Source: Pseudomonas sp. ACM7 (lineage in GTDB: Bacteria > Pseudomonadota > Gammaproteobacteria > Pseudomonadales > Pseudomonadaceae). Taken from it: 64,000 nt of DNA. Below, piece after piece: positions 25,132-33,759 of the stretch (position 1 is the first letter of the stretch; each line of letters begins with the position of its first letter). Location: contig NZ_CP024866.1 in the NCBI RefSeq assembly GCF_004136015.1, forward strand, positions 5,948,244 to 6,012,243, in the 5' to 3' direction. The notes beneath the pieces are model-generated. The model had not been told where the DNA came from. It did no database searches and saw only the letters and a program-made list of their open reading frames with translations. The translations under genes were made by a program, and so were the position numbers.

Positions 25132-25704
25132 ATGAATCGTACGCTGCTGATTATCGCCATGTTTTGCAGTGCATCGACCTTTGCCCAATCTCCCGTCATC
25201 AACAACGCCGAAATCGACGGCTCGGGCACGCAGTACCAGGGCAACCTCGCGGTCAACCAGGCTGCCGGCGATCTACAGCAACAGGCTAACGCCCGGGCCA
25301 TCGCCGTGGGCCATGGGGCCAGCGCGACCACACAGATTCGCCAACGGCTGCGTACGGTGGTCGACCCCAGGATCGATGCTCGATCCAGCATTCAAGGCGA
25401 CTCCTTCAGCCACGGCAACGGCGTACTGGGCGTCAACCAGAGCGCGGGCGCCAGCAACCAGCAAGCCAATGCCCTGCGGATAAGCATCAGTACACAGCCG
25501 CAAAGCATCGACGACAGCGTCCTCAGGCAACAGAACGTGACGCTGATCACTAACTCCGATCCAACTGACTCTGCACCAGGCTATCGCCAGGTCGCTACCA
25601 GCGATCAGGCCTTCACCGGTAGCCGTGGGGTGATCCAGTTGAATCAGAGCGCCGGGGTGGGAAACCGAACGGCCAATACCCTGAGCGTACGGGTCACGGA
25701 TTGA
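25132..25704 (+). CDS. fapB: FapB, minor amyloid subunit / nucleator
   Basis: A 190-residue secreted protein with a signal peptide (residues 1-18, STFAQ). Three imperfect repeats of the GxLxVNQxAGxxNQQAN type are seen: near 38 (GNLAVNQAAGDLQQQAN), near 101 (GVLGVNQSAGASNQQAN) and at the C-terminus (GVIQLNQSAGVGNRTAN). These Gln/Asn-rich motifs are the amyloid core units shared with FapC. FapB is regarded as a minor fibre component that nucleates FapC. Confidence 0.9.
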   Translation: MNRTLLIIAMFCSASTFAQSPVINNAEIDGSGTQYQGNLAVNQAAGDLQQQANARAIAVGHGASATTQIRQRLRTVVDPRIDARSSIQGDSFSHGNGVLGVNQSAGASNQQANALRISISTQPQSIDDSVLRQQNVTLITNSDPTDSAPGYRQVATSDQAFTGSRGVIQLNQSAGVGNRTANTLSVRVTD

Positions 25705-25755
25705 CCCAAACAGGTAAGAACAACACTTAACCTAAAATAAGTACGGAGAATCACC

Positions 25756-27216
25756 ATGAAACCTTCGATGGCAATAAAACCTCTGGTTTTTGCAATCGCT
25801 GCGGTCTTGGCTGTTGCTGCTCAAGCTGGACAGAACGATCGACGTAATCACCATAACAACGGTCACCACACCCCTCCTCCAACATGGATCCATACCGACG
25901 CGACCGCCAATGCGAACGATAGGCAGACCAGTACCGGCAACCGCATCCACAACGAAGGGACTCAGAACTCAGCCGAGATGAGCAGCTCTGGCGGAGGCGC
26001 GAGCGGCAACGTCGGCGTCAACGTGGCAGCAGGCGCCGGCAACCAACAAGACAACGCGGCCGCCATCGCAAACGCTGGCTCCACCTCCAGTCTCGATAAC
26101 AGCTTCGTGTTCGGCACTTCCGAAGCCACCGCTCGAGTCTCGCAATTCAGCAACAATAACAAGGTCAACAACTACGGCGTCACAAACTCTGCCGTGATGA
26201 GCGGTTCGGGCGATGGCAGTAGCGGCAACATGGGTATCAACATTGCTGGCGGCGACCTCAACCAGCAGAAAAACACCATGGCAATTGCCAACTCCAATGC
26301 CCCGCTGGGTAACGCAACAGCCAGCGCCTCTGCCAATCAAAGCGGTCCTGGCCTGACAGTGAATAACACCGCTGATCGGACCTACCGCGTGGATACGATT
26401 ACCGTTACCAACACGGCCAGCGGTAGTTTCTCTAAAGATAAGTCGTTCGAGGTTAGCGGCAGTGAAAGCGCTTCTTCGAGCTGGGCCGCGGCCGGTGCCA
26501 AGAGCTCTAATTCCAGCGGTTCCCTTAGCGTTGATATAAGCGGTTCGAAGAGCAGCAATGCGAGCGGTTCCAACAGCAGTTCTGCGAGCGGTTCTAACAG
26601 CAGTTCTGCGAGCGGTTCCAACAGCAGTAGTGCAAGCGGTTCTTCGAGTGCATCCTTGGATGCTTCCTTGAGCGCTACGTTGGACGCTGCTACTGCGGCT
26701 TCCCATTCCACTACCGTCAATAATGGCAATGGCGATCGCACCCGCAGCAGCAGTTCCGACGCATCGCTTACCGCATCGCTTGACGCAACGCTTAACGTAG
26801 CGGTAAACAAATCGTTCGACACATCGCGCGATTCCTCCTTCGACAGATCTCGCGACTCCTCGTACGACAGATCGAGCGATTCCTCGTACGACAGATCGAG
26901 CGATTCCTCGTTCGCAAAATCGTTCGATAAGTCGTTCGAGAAATCGAACGCCTCCTCGTTCGAAAAATCGGGCAGTAAATCGTCCGAATCCGAGTTCGCA
27001 AAAGCGGGAAGCTTCAGTGAGAGCAGTTCATTTGATTTGAGCAACACCTATTCCTATCAAGTGCTGACTCCAACTGGCTGGGCCAACCCTGTGACCAACA
27101 CTGCAACCCTGAGCGGTTCGGTGAATGGCGGCAGTGGCAACCTGGGCGTCAACGTGGCTGCCGGTGTGGGTAACCAACAAAGCAACTCGCTGTCCATTGC
27201 CAACCAGTCGTTCTAA
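25756..27216 (+). CDS. fapC: FapC, major functional amyloid subunit with expanded linkers
   Basis: A 486-residue fibre protein of biofilm. A signal peptide (residues 1-24) is followed by a His/Asn-rich stretch, amyloid repeat R1 (about 61-107, GNVGVNVAAGAGNQQDN), R2 (about 136-181, GNMGINIAGGDLNQQKN) and R3 at the very C-terminus (about 445-486, GNLGVNVAAGVGNQQSN). The R2-R3 linker is unusually long (about 260 residues) and low-complexity: a Ser/Asn/Gly block (about 262-300) coded by four 24-bp repeats, and a Ser/Asp/Arg/Lys-charged block (about 352-412) partly coded by four more. No CxxC motif is seen in the mature protein. It starts after CGGAG. Confidence 0.93.
   Translation: MKPSMAIKPLVFAIAAVLAVAAQAGQNDRRNHHNNGHHTPPPTWIHTDATANANDRQTSTGNRIHNEGTQNSAEMSSSGGGASGNVGVNVAAGAGNQQDNAAAIANAGSTSSLDNSFVFGTSEATARVSQFSNNNKVNNYGVTNSAVMSGSGDGSSGNMGINIAGGDLNQQKNTMAIANSNAPLGNATASASANQSGPGLTVNNTADRTYRVDTITVTNTASGSFSKDKSFEVSGSESASSSWAAAGAKSSNSSGSLSVDISGSKSSNASGSNSSSASGSNSSSASGSNSSSASGSSSASLDASLSATLDAATAASHSTTVNNGNGDRTRSSSSDASLTASLDATLNVAVNKSFDTSRDSSFDRSRDSSYDRSSDSSYDRSSDSSFAKSFDKSFEKSNASSFEKSGSKSSESEFAKAGSFSESSSFDLSNTYSYQVLTPTGWANPVTNTATLSGSVNGGSGNLGVNVAAGVGNQQSNSLSIANQSF
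26539..26634 (+). repeat. Four 24-bp tandem repeats in fapC, Ser/Asn/Gly linker
   Basis: Four successive 24-bp units of the form AGCGGTTCCAACAGCAGTTC plus four bases encode Ser-Gly-Ser-Asn-Ser-Ser-Ser-Ala eight-residue repeats. The middle two units differ by one base. Unit length is a multiple of three, so copy-number change keeps the frame. Confidence 0.9.
26827..26922 (+). repeat. Four 24-bp tandem repeats in fapC, charged linker
   Basis: Four 24-bp units (for example AGCGATTCCTCGTACGACAG plus ATCG) encode an eight-residue Ser/Arg-Asp-Ser-Ser-Tyr/Phe-Asp-Arg-Ser pattern, sliding into Lys-containing versions downstream. Units two and three are nearly identical, suggesting recent duplication. 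Confidence 0.85.
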
Positions 27217-27229
27217 TTGCTGTCTCTGG

Positions 27230-27254
27230 AGGCCCCCTTATGGGGGCCTTTTTT
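27230..27254 (+). terminator. Intrinsic terminator between fapC and fapD
   Basis: AGGCCCCC-TTAT-GGGGGCCT followed by TTTTT is a perfect eight-pair stem with a tetraloop, 13 bp after the fapC stop and 26 bp before the fapD start. It probably ends most transcripts after fapC and lets a fraction pass, so that export proteins are made at lower level than the subunit. Confidence 0.8.
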
Positions 27255-27279
27255 CAACACAACCAGAAGGCGTCCCACT

Positions 27280-27960
27280 ATGCGCATTATCGCCTTGGTA
27301 TTTTTGCTTTGCGTGGCCAGTGTGATCGAGGCTGCACAACTGCCGCTTTCCGTCCTGCCGGGCGGCGCGGTGGTGTTCAAGCCGATCCAAAGCGTGCGTG
27401 AGCGCAAGTTTGCCGACCTGGTGCAACAGAAAACCGACTTCAGTTGCGGCGCAGCTGCGCTGGCTACCGTCTTGCGCCAGGCCTATTGGCTGGACGTGAA
27501 CGAAGAACAAATCATCGAAGGCATGCTGTCACACTCCGATCAGGATCTTGTCCGCGTCCAGGGCTTTTCCATGCTCGACATGAAGCGCTACGTGGAAAGT
27601 ATCGGCATGCGGGCCCGTGGCTACCGGGTAGCGCCGGAAACGTTGAGCGAGATCAGAATTCCGGTCGTGGTACTCATGGATATCCGTGGCTACAAACATT
27701 TTGTGGTCATGCAAAGAGTCCATCAGGGCTGGGTATATATCGGAGATCCGGTACTCGGTCATAAACGTTACAAAGTCGAAGACTTTGTAAAAGGCTGGAA
27801 CGGCATCATCTTTGCCGTCATCGGCCAGGGCTACGACAAAGCCAATGCGTTGCTCGCCCCCCCACTGCCACTGACCGCCAAAAACCGCATCAACACCTTC
27901 AGCCCGGTGCAAGACGCAGAGTTGATGGATTTCGGATTCATCCAAAGCGACTTCTTCTAA
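27280..27960 (+). CDS. fapD: FapD, C39-type cysteine peptidase of the amyloid system
   Basis: A 226-residue exported papain-like peptidase with a signal peptide (residues 1-19). The triad is Cys56 in TDFSCGAAALATVL, His140 in GYKHFVVMQ and Asp156 in VYIGDPVLG, as in C39 peptidases. FapD is required for fibre export and is thought to process or quality-control Fap subunits in the periplasm. AGAAGG precedes the ATG. It is the first gene after the internal terminator. Confidence 0.9.
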   Translation: MRIIALVFLLCVASVIEAAQLPLSVLPGGAVVFKPIQSVRERKFADLVQQKTDFSCGAAALATVLRQAYWLDVNEEQIIEGMLSHSDQDLVRVQGFSMLDMKRYVESIGMRARGYRVAPETLSEIRIPVVVLMDIRGYKHFVVMQRVHQGWVYIGDPVLGHKRYKVEDFVKGWNGIIFAVIGQGYDKANALLAPPLPLTAKNRINTFSPVQDAELMDFGFIQSDFF

Positions 27961-27994
27961 TAACAAGGGAGCACGACGCTCCGGGAGCATTCCA

Positions 27995-28735
27995 ATGAAG
28001 ACTCCAATCTGGCTGGCCGTGGTTTGCCTGGCCGCCAGCCTGCCGACCCAGGCACAGACGTTCAAACCCATTGAACTGAATGATCAGGAATTGGCGACCC
28101 TGCGAGGCCGCTATGTCATGCCGGGACGGATCGTCAGTTTTGGCATTGTCATGACCAGTACTTGGCAAAATGCCAACGGTGAAGTGATCGGGGCAACTTC
28201 CTCGATGCAAATTCAACAATCGACCATCAAGCCACAGTTCTATGTATTGATGATCGACGAAAAAGGTAACGGTTCAGCGAGTTCGCAAGGCACCGGCACT
28301 GTCATTGGCGGCAGCGGCCTCAACAGCACCGAAGGCGTCACTCAGGTCGTGCGCGCTGCCGGCGACCATAACACTGCCTACAACAACGTTGATATAAACG
28401 TCACAAAAGCTAACCAAGCACCAGCAACGCAACAGCAGGGCCAGGCACTGGCCGCAGGCTCGACGTTGGTCGGCGCCAATGGCGCGGGCTCGCTGAGCAT
28501 TTCCTCGACCGGTACGGGTGTGCAACTCAACATCGTGGCCAACAACAACCAGGGGAGTACCGAACAACGCCTGGCACAGGGTGGGCTGATGCAGAACACG
28601 ACTTTGCTCGGCGGTGGTAACCAGGTCCGCAACTTCACGTCCCTCAATGTCGTGCTGAGTGACAACGTGGCGACAGGCGGGTCGCTGAATGGCAACCTGG
28701 ACCAGCTCAAAGGTCTTCGCACTCAAGGATTCTGA
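27995..28735 (+). CDS. fapE: FapE, extracellular minor amyloid component
   Basis: A 246-residue protein with a signal peptide (residues 1-20, PTQAQ). It opens with FKPIELNDQELATLRGRYVMPGR, a segment usual in FapE, and continues with Gln/Asn/Gly-rich beta-type sequence (TEGVTQVVRAAGDHNTAYNN, LNIVANNNQGSTEQRLAQGG). FapE is found as a minor fibre constituent. It stands between fapD and fapF with short gaps. Confidence 0.88.
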   Translation: MKTPIWLAVVCLAASLPTQAQTFKPIELNDQELATLRGRYVMPGRIVSFGIVMTSTWQNANGEVIGATSSMQIQQSTIKPQFYVLMIDEKGNGSASSQGTGTVIGGSGLNSTEGVTQVVRAAGDHNTAYNNVDINVTKANQAPATQQQGQALAAGSTLVGANGAGSLSISSTGTGVQLNIVANNNQGSTEQRLAQGGLMQNTTLLGGGNQVRNFTSLNVVLSDNVATGGSLNGNLDQLKGLRTQGF

Positions 28736-28781
28736 TCTACGCTCAGTCTCATCAGATGAAGTCAGAAGGGACGGCTAACCT

Positions 28782-30062
28782 ATGCACCGATCGTTAACGT
28801 TCAGAGCTATCGTTTGTTTGAGTAGCCTGGCCCCGGCGGCACTGCTACACGCAGCACCGGACCCCCAGGTCGAAATACTAAAACAAGAACTAATGGAGTT
28901 GAAACAGCGTTACGAAGCACAACAGAACGCGCTGATGGTACTCGAGCAACGCGTTCGCCAAGTCGAAGAAACACCTGCGGCACCGGCTCCCAAACGCCTG
29001 ACCAAATCCCCTGCCGAAACGACCAAGGGTGCCCAGACGGTGGCCGCCGGTGCGCCGGGAACCACAGGCAGTTCATACGGCCAATCGCTCAAGGATGATT
29101 CGGAGCCTGCGCAAAGCGTTTCCAACCTGTATGACGAAGCCAGCGGCTTCTTCGGTGGCGGCAAGTTCAGCCTCGAAACCGGCATCACCTACACGCACTA
29201 CGATACCCGTGCGCTGACGCTCAATGGCTTTCTGGCACTGGACTCGATTTTTCTCGGCAACATTGATATCGACCGTATCAAGGCGGATAACTGGACACTG
29301 GACCTGACCGGCCGCTACAACGTGGCACAACGTTGGCAGTTCGACATTAACGTTCCCGTAGTTTATCGCGAATCAACGTATTCCTCCGGTGGCGCAGGTG
29401 GCGCAGGCCCGGTGACGTCGGACGCAACCGTTACCCGCGACCCGACCATCGGTGATGTGAACTTTGGCGTTGCTTACAAGTTTCTGGATGAGTCGGCCAG
29501 CCTGCCCGACGCGGTCGCTACACTGCGCGTCAAGGCGCCGACCGGCAAGGATCCATACGGCATCAAGCTGGTCAAGGACCCGGGCAACGATAACCTCTCG
29601 GTACCCGAAGACTTGCCTACCGGCAATGGCGTCTGGTCCATCACCCCGGGTATCTCGCTGGTCAAGACCTTCGACCCGGCCGTGCTGTTCGGCAGCCTGG
29701 CCTACACCTACAACATGCAAGACTCTTTCAGCGACATCAGCCCTCAGGTCAACTCCAAGGTACGCGGGGACGTGAAACTGGGCGATTCCTGGCAGGTCGG
29801 CGCAGGCATTGCATTCGCCTTGAACGAGAAGATGAGTATGTCGTTCTCGTTCACCGATCAGTTCGCCCGCAAGAGCAAGATCAAGCCGGACGGTGGCGAT
29901 TGGCAATCGATTACCAACAGCGATTACAACTCGGCCAACTTCAACATCGGCATGACCCTGGCAGCAACCAATAACCTGACCATCGTTCCCAACCTGTCCA
30001 TCGGACTGACCGACGACTCGCCAGACTTTTCCTTCAGCCTGAAATTCCCGTACTACTTCTAA
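28782..30062 (+). CDS. fapF: FapF, outer-membrane amyloid export channel
   Basis: A 426-residue protein with a signal peptide (about 1-24), a short N-terminal coiled coil (about 27-62, [20 protein letters not shown]) and a C-terminal beta-barrel of twelve or so strands ending [10 protein letters not shown] with a terminal aromatic residue. In FapF the coiled coil forms a trimer that gates transport of unfolded Fap subunits through the barrel via a plug helix between the two parts. It is the last gene of the operon; a strong terminator follows. Confidence 0.92.
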   Translation: MHRSLTFRAIVCLSSLAPAALLHAAPDPQVEILKQELMELKQRYEAQQNALMVLEQRVRQVEETPAAPAPKRLTKSPAETTKGAQTVAAGAPGTTGSSYGQSLKDDSEPAQSVSNLYDEASGFFGGGKFSLETGITYTHYDTRALTLNGFLALDSIFLGNIDIDRIKADNWTLDLTGRYNVAQRWQFDINVPVVYRESTYSSGGAGGAGPVTSDATVTRDPTIGDVNFGVAYKFLDESASLPDAVATLRVKAPTGKDPYGIKLVKDPGNDNLSVPEDLPTGNGVWSITPGISLVKTFDPAVLFGSLAYTYNMQDSFSDISPQVNSKVRGDVKLGDSWQVGAGIAFALNEKMSMSFSFTDQFARKSKIKPDGGDWQSITNSDYNSANFNIGMTLAATNNLTIVPNLSIGLTDDSPDFSFSLKFPYYF

Positions 30063-30073
30063 TCCACAACAAC

Positions 30074-30113
30074 AAAGCCCCGCTGCGACTTCAATCCCAG
30101 CGGGGCTTTTTTT
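30074..30113 (+). terminator. Intrinsic terminator of the fap operon
   Basis: AAAGCCCCGCTG and CAGCGGGGCTTT form a 12-bp perfect stem followed by TTTT, 11 bp after the fapF stop. Confidence 0.9.
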
Positions 30114-30119
30114 GTTGTA

Positions 30120-30200
30120 GATCAAAAGATCGCAGCCTCCGGCAGCTACAGGATGAACCCATTCCAATGTAGGAGCTGCCGGAGGCTGCGATCTTTTGAT
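30120..30200. repeat. REP inverted pair, family A, copy 3
   Basis: GATCAAAAGATCGCAGCCTC and its reverse complement partner separated by about 20 bp. Both arms carry CCTCCGG/CCGGAGG in place of CCTTCGG, a compensated change that keeps the hairpin paired. It lies between the convergent fapF and regulator genes. Confidence 0.9.
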
Positions 30201-30215
30201 TTTTAGATCTTGCGT

Positions 30216-31541
30216 CTAACGTATCTGATGCTTGTGCAACAAACGGTAGAAGGTAGGCCTGGATATCCCCAGCACCTTGGCGGCGATGCTCAAATTATCG
30301 CTGTGGCGGTTAAGTACATCACACAAGGCCTGGCGCTCTGCCCGGTGCTTGTAGTTCTCCAGCGTGCCCATCGGCGCGGCAATGGCCTGCTGGCTGATCA
30401 GCCCCAGGTCTCGCGCTTCGATCTGCCGGCCTTCGGCCAGTACCAACCCGCGACGTACCCGATTGGCCAGCTCGCGCACATTGCCCGGCCAGTCATGCTT
30501 GCCCATGGCAATCAAGGCATCTTCACTGAAGCTGCGCGGACGGCGGCCGGTTTCATGGCTGTAGAAATGGGAAAAGTGGTTCGCCAGCATCGACAGATCG
30601 CCATTGCGCTCACGCAGGGGTGCGGTCGCGACCTGCAACACGTTCAGGCGATAGTACAGATCTTCGCGAAAGCGTTTCTTCTCGATCGCGGCCTCAAGAT
30701 CGACATGGGTCGCGGCCAACACCCGCACATCCACGGGAATCGGCTGACTGCCGCCCACCCGCTCGATGTGCTTTTCCTGGAGGAAACGCAACAGGTTCGC
30801 CTGCAGCTCCAGGGGCAGATCACCGATTTCGTCGAGAAACAGCGTGCCGCCATTAGCCGCTTCGATCCGCCCGACCTTGCGTTGATGGGCGCCAGTAAAG
30901 GCCCCCTTCTCGTGGCCAAACAGTTCGGACTGGATCAAGTGTTCGGGAATTGCGCCGCAATTGATCGCAACAAAGGGTTTGCTGTGACGCTGGGATTGTC
31001 GATGGAGCGTGCGGGCGACCAGTTCTTTACCGGTACCGCTTTCACCACGGATCAATACCGGAGACTCGGTGGGCGCCAGCTTGCTCAGCAACTTGCGCAG
31101 TTCGCGAATGGGTTTGCTGTCGCCAAGCAGCTCGTGTTCAGGCTGATCAATGTGAACCGTGCCCTGCCCACGCAGGCGTGCCATCCCGAATGCCCGGCCC
31201 AGCGTCACCTGAACCCGGGACACATCGAATGGCAAGGTATGGAAATCGAAGAACCATTCGCAGACAAAGTCCCCGACATTCTGCAATCGCAGGACTTCCT
31301 GGTTGAGTACGGCGATCCACTCGGTACCGCTACGGCTGATCAGCTCTTTGACGGCTTCCGGGCGTTCGAGGTGAAAAGGCTGCAAACGCAACAGGCCGAC
31401 ATCGCAGGTTTTGTCGGCAACGTTTTCCAGGGTGCAGCTGTCAACGTCCCAACCCACAGAGCGCAAAACCGGCAGCAGACGATGACAGTCGTCGCAAGGG
31501 TCCACTACTAACAGACGTCGTAAGGCAGGCGCTTCGATCAT
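30216..31541 (-). CDS. Sigma-54-dependent activator, VpsR/FleQ-like, probable fap regulator
   Basis: A 441-residue enhancer-binding protein. The N-terminal domain (1-130) looks like a degenerate receiver (LRRLLVVDPCDDC) without an evident phosphorylatable aspartate in place. The AAA+ domain has GESGTGKE (Walker A), ELFGHEKGAFTGAHQRKVGR with the sigma-54 contact loop GAFTGA, and GGTLFLDEIGDLP (Walker B). A Fis-type helix-turn-helix ends it (SIAAKVLGISRPTFYRLLHKH). Its position after fapF and the GG-N10-GC promoter before fapA suggest it drives fap expression. A c-di-GMP response is possible by family analogy only. Confidence 0.88.
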   Translation of the reverse strand: MIEAPALRRLLVVDPCDDCHRLLPVLRSVGWDVDSCTLENVADKTCDVGLLRLQPFHLERPEAVKELISRSGTEWIAVLNQEVLRLQNVGDFVCEWFFDFHTLPFDVSRVQVTLGRAFGMARLRGQGTVHIDQPEHELLGDSKPIRELRKLLSKLAPTESPVLIRGESGTGKELVARTLHRQSQRHSKPFVAINCGAIPEHLIQSELFGHEKGAFTGAHQRKVGRIEAANGGTLFLDEIGDLPLELQANLLRFLQEKHIERVGGSQPIPVDVRVLAATHVDLEAAIEKKRFREDLYYRLNVLQVATAPLRERNGDLSMLANHFSHFYSHETGRRPRSFSEDALIAMGKHDWPGNVRELANRVRRGLVLAEGRQIEARDLGLISQQAIAAPMGTLENYKHRAERQALCDVLNRHSDNLSIAAKVLGISRPTFYRLLHKHQIR

Positions 31542-31883
31542 GACTGTTCCTTGGCGCCAAATTTATGAAATATTATTAAAAACAGTCGTTTGGCGGACCT
31601 GGCTGTAACGTTAGCAATAATTTGACGTGACCTTGTACCGTTTGACTATAGAGCAGTTGCGTTATTAGTTATAAGAAGCGACTTAGTTAGTTACCTAACG
31701 AGTCCTGCCTTTCATTCAGCTTTCAAACCCTGTCCAAACCTTGAGCCAATGAAAGAAAGTTGATATTTCTTTTAATTGTATGTGACCCACCCCCCGGTTG
31801 CGGGCATCAGTACAAGTAACCAGCCGAACGGTAAGCCCAACCGACGGCACATCACTTGATTGGGCATACAGAGAGAAAAACCC
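31542..31883. other. 342-bp divergent intergenic region
   Basis: No gene is seen. The region is A+T-richer than its surroundings and must carry the promoters of the sigma-54 activator (minus) and the small gene at 31884 (plus). TTGACGTGACC at about 31622 is a possible -35 element. No clear operator was recognised. Confidence 0.4.
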
Positions 31884-32153
31884 ATGAACGCCCCGCTCCG
31901 CATCAACGAAGCTCTTTTGATTGCCGACCGCGCATTCCAACCGTTCCAATGCGTGGCCTGGGCCCCACAAGACGGCAATGGCGAACTCAGCCTGACCGTT
32001 ATCGATCGCACCAACACCCGCAGCATCGGCCGCAAGCAGATCCCAAGCAGTGCCTATACCGATCCTGCGCAACTTGAATGCCTGCTTGAAGCGGCACGTG
32101 CGGAATTGAGCGAGGAGGGTTACAAACTCCAATCGTGGTCGATGCCACACTAA
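31884..32153 (+). CDS. Small conserved hypothetical protein
   Basis: An 89-residue soluble protein (MNAPLRINEALLIADRAFQP, then VAWAPQDGNGELSLTVIDRT and a C-terminal helix LECLLEAARAELSEEGYKL). No family is recognised. GAGAGAAAAACCC precedes the ATG. Its position between the fap regulator and a delta-60 repeat gene gives no clear functional hint; it may be a surface-lifestyle gene seen near fap loci, but this is a guess. Confidence 0.6.
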   Translation: MNAPLRINEALLIADRAFQPFQCVAWAPQDGNGELSLTVIDRTNTRSIGRKQIPSSAYTDPAQLECLLEAARAELSEEGYKLQSWSMPH

Positions 32154-32160
32154 GCGTTTT

Positions 32161-32184
32161 GCGGGTTACTAAACGGTAACCCGC
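32161..32184. terminator. Stem-loop after the small gene at 31884
   Basis: GCGGGTTAC and GTAACCCGC pair perfectly around a six-base loop. There is no T run after it on the plus strand, so it may be a weak terminator or an RNA-stabilising hairpin. Confidence 0.4.
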
Positions 32185-32391
32185 ACCCTCCCCGATTATT
32201 CTTCGAACTTGCACGCACCCAACTACTTGGCAGGCTTGTCAGTGGGTCGAAAAGACACTGTTCTGGCACACAGCGACCCTCCGCCTGTTAGTTATGACAG
32301 TTGTGCATCCAGGCGTTCAGGGATTGAATGTTTCCTTATACAGTCGCCACCCAAACTCCCGGTTCAGGACGACTCGCAAGGAGCTGCGTGC

Positions 32392-33681
32392 ATGTCAATC
32401 CAGACCGCATTTGCATTACCGGCAACCCTGAACAACGCCGGCAAACTTGATACAACCTTTGCCTCGTCTGGCAAAACCCAGGTGTATTTCGCTGGCAGCC
32501 TCTCAAGCATGGCCAATGGGGTCGCGATTGACTCTCGTGGCAGGTTGCTGGTGGCGGCGAAGGTCGGAACGCCAGGCGGTAGCCGCTTCGGCGTGGCACG
32601 CTTGCTTGAGGACGGCTCGGCGGATCTGGCGTTCGGCAATCAAGGCAGCGTCATCGGGCAATTTGAACACGGCTTCGAGGCCATGGCCGGCAAAGTCAAC
32701 GTACTGCCCGACGGGCACATTCTGGTAGCCGGCCTGCACTACGAAAATGCTCACCGGACACTGCCCGCCCTCGCCCTGTTTGATCAGCATGGCCGCCCGG
32801 TTCAATGTTTTGGCGACAATGGCCGCTGCGTCGTGCGTCTGCCGGGCGGCCTTTCCCAAGGCGTGCGTGACACCTGGCTCCCCCCTGGCGTATCGGGCGC
32901 AGAAGGTTGTGATATCTGCGTGCAGGAGGATGGTCGAATCCTGCTGCAGGCCAATCATCACTTCGAACTGTCCGATCATGTCGGCATGCTGATACGCCTC
33001 AACACCGACGGCTCGCTGGACGATACCTTCAACGGTCGTGGCTTCGTGATTGTCAGGCACTTGTTGATGAACACCTGGCTCAGCAGCCTGATGGTGCAAC
33101 GAGACGGCCGGATCCTGGTGGGCGGGTCGATCAACTTCCCTGAAGAAGGTCTGTTGGCCCGCTATCAAACCGACGGCAGGCTCGACGATTGTTTCGCCGT
33201 GGATGGTTTCATGACCTTCAAGGCACGTGGGTATAGCGCTCAGGTCAGCCGGATCGTCCAACAGGAAAATGGCGATGTGCAGTGCTTTGGCAGCAGCCGC
33301 GACCCGATGCATTGCCTGGCACTGAAAGTACACAGCAACGGCCGCCCGGACATTCATTGCAATGGAGGCCAGGCCCAACTGCTGGAAATCGGTCACAGCG
33401 GCTGCCAGTGGACCGACGCAAAGGCACTGCCGGACGGCTGCGTGGTGACGGTCGGAGCCACGATCGGCGGCGTCGAGGCGGATTTCATTCTGGCGCGACA
33501 TCTACCCGACGGGCAACTCGATCGCAGCTTCGGCAATGGCGCCGGCTGGGTTCGCACCCGCCTGAGCCGCAGCCTGGATACCGCGACTTCAGTGGTCATG
33601 CAGGCCGATGGAAACATCGTCGTCGGAGGCTATTCACTGGACGGCAACTATCGATCGATCGTCGCACGCTATCTTGGGTAG
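32392..33681 (+). CDS. Delta-60 repeat protein
   Basis: A 429-residue protein made of repeats of about 55-60 residues of the delta-60 type. Each repeat shows a DGRILVGG-like strand and an LDxxFxxxG turn: LDTTFASSGKTQVYF, ADLAFGNQGSVIGQF, LDDTFNGRGFVIV, LDDCFAVDGFMTF, LDRSFGNGAGWVRT. These repeats build a beta-propeller-like structure; the function is unknown but many family members are surface or secreted. No signal peptide is seen. AAGGAG precedes the ATG at 32392. Confidence 0.85.
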   Translation: MSIQTAFALPATLNNAGKLDTTFASSGKTQVYFAGSLSSMANGVAIDSRGRLLVAAKVGTPGGSRFGVARLLEDGSADLAFGNQGSVIGQFEHGFEAMAGKVNVLPDGHILVAGLHYENAHRTLPALALFDQHGRPVQCFGDNGRCVVRLPGGLSQGVRDTWLPPGVSGAEGCDICVQEDGRILLQANHHFELSDHVGMLIRLNTDGSLDDTFNGRGFVIVRHLLMNTWLSSLMVQRDGRILVGGSINFPEEGLLARYQTDGRLDDCFAVDGFMTFKARGYSAQVSRIVQQENGDVQCFGSSRDPMHCLALKVHSNGRPDIHCNGGQAQLLEIGHSGCQWTDAKALPDGCVVTVGATIGGVEADFILARHLPDGQLDRSFGNGAGWVRTRLSRSLDTATSVVMQADGNIVVGGYSLDGNYRSIVARYLG

Positions 33682-33759
33682 GCCTGCACAGTTTTCCTAC
33701 ACTTGATCTTCCGTTCCGCTTACGGCAAGTTGCGCGCTTCTTAATACAAGGAGTAGCCG

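Noticed and set aside
26539..26922. CRISPR-like periodic repeats
   Set aside because: Units are contiguous 24-bp tandem repeats inside an open frame, without unique spacers or cas genes; they encode the FapC linker.
25756..27216. fapC as a broken or chimeric gene because of its strange low-complexity middle
   Set aside because: The frame is intact from signal peptide to the C-terminal amyloid repeat, and variable linkers are known in FapC proteins.
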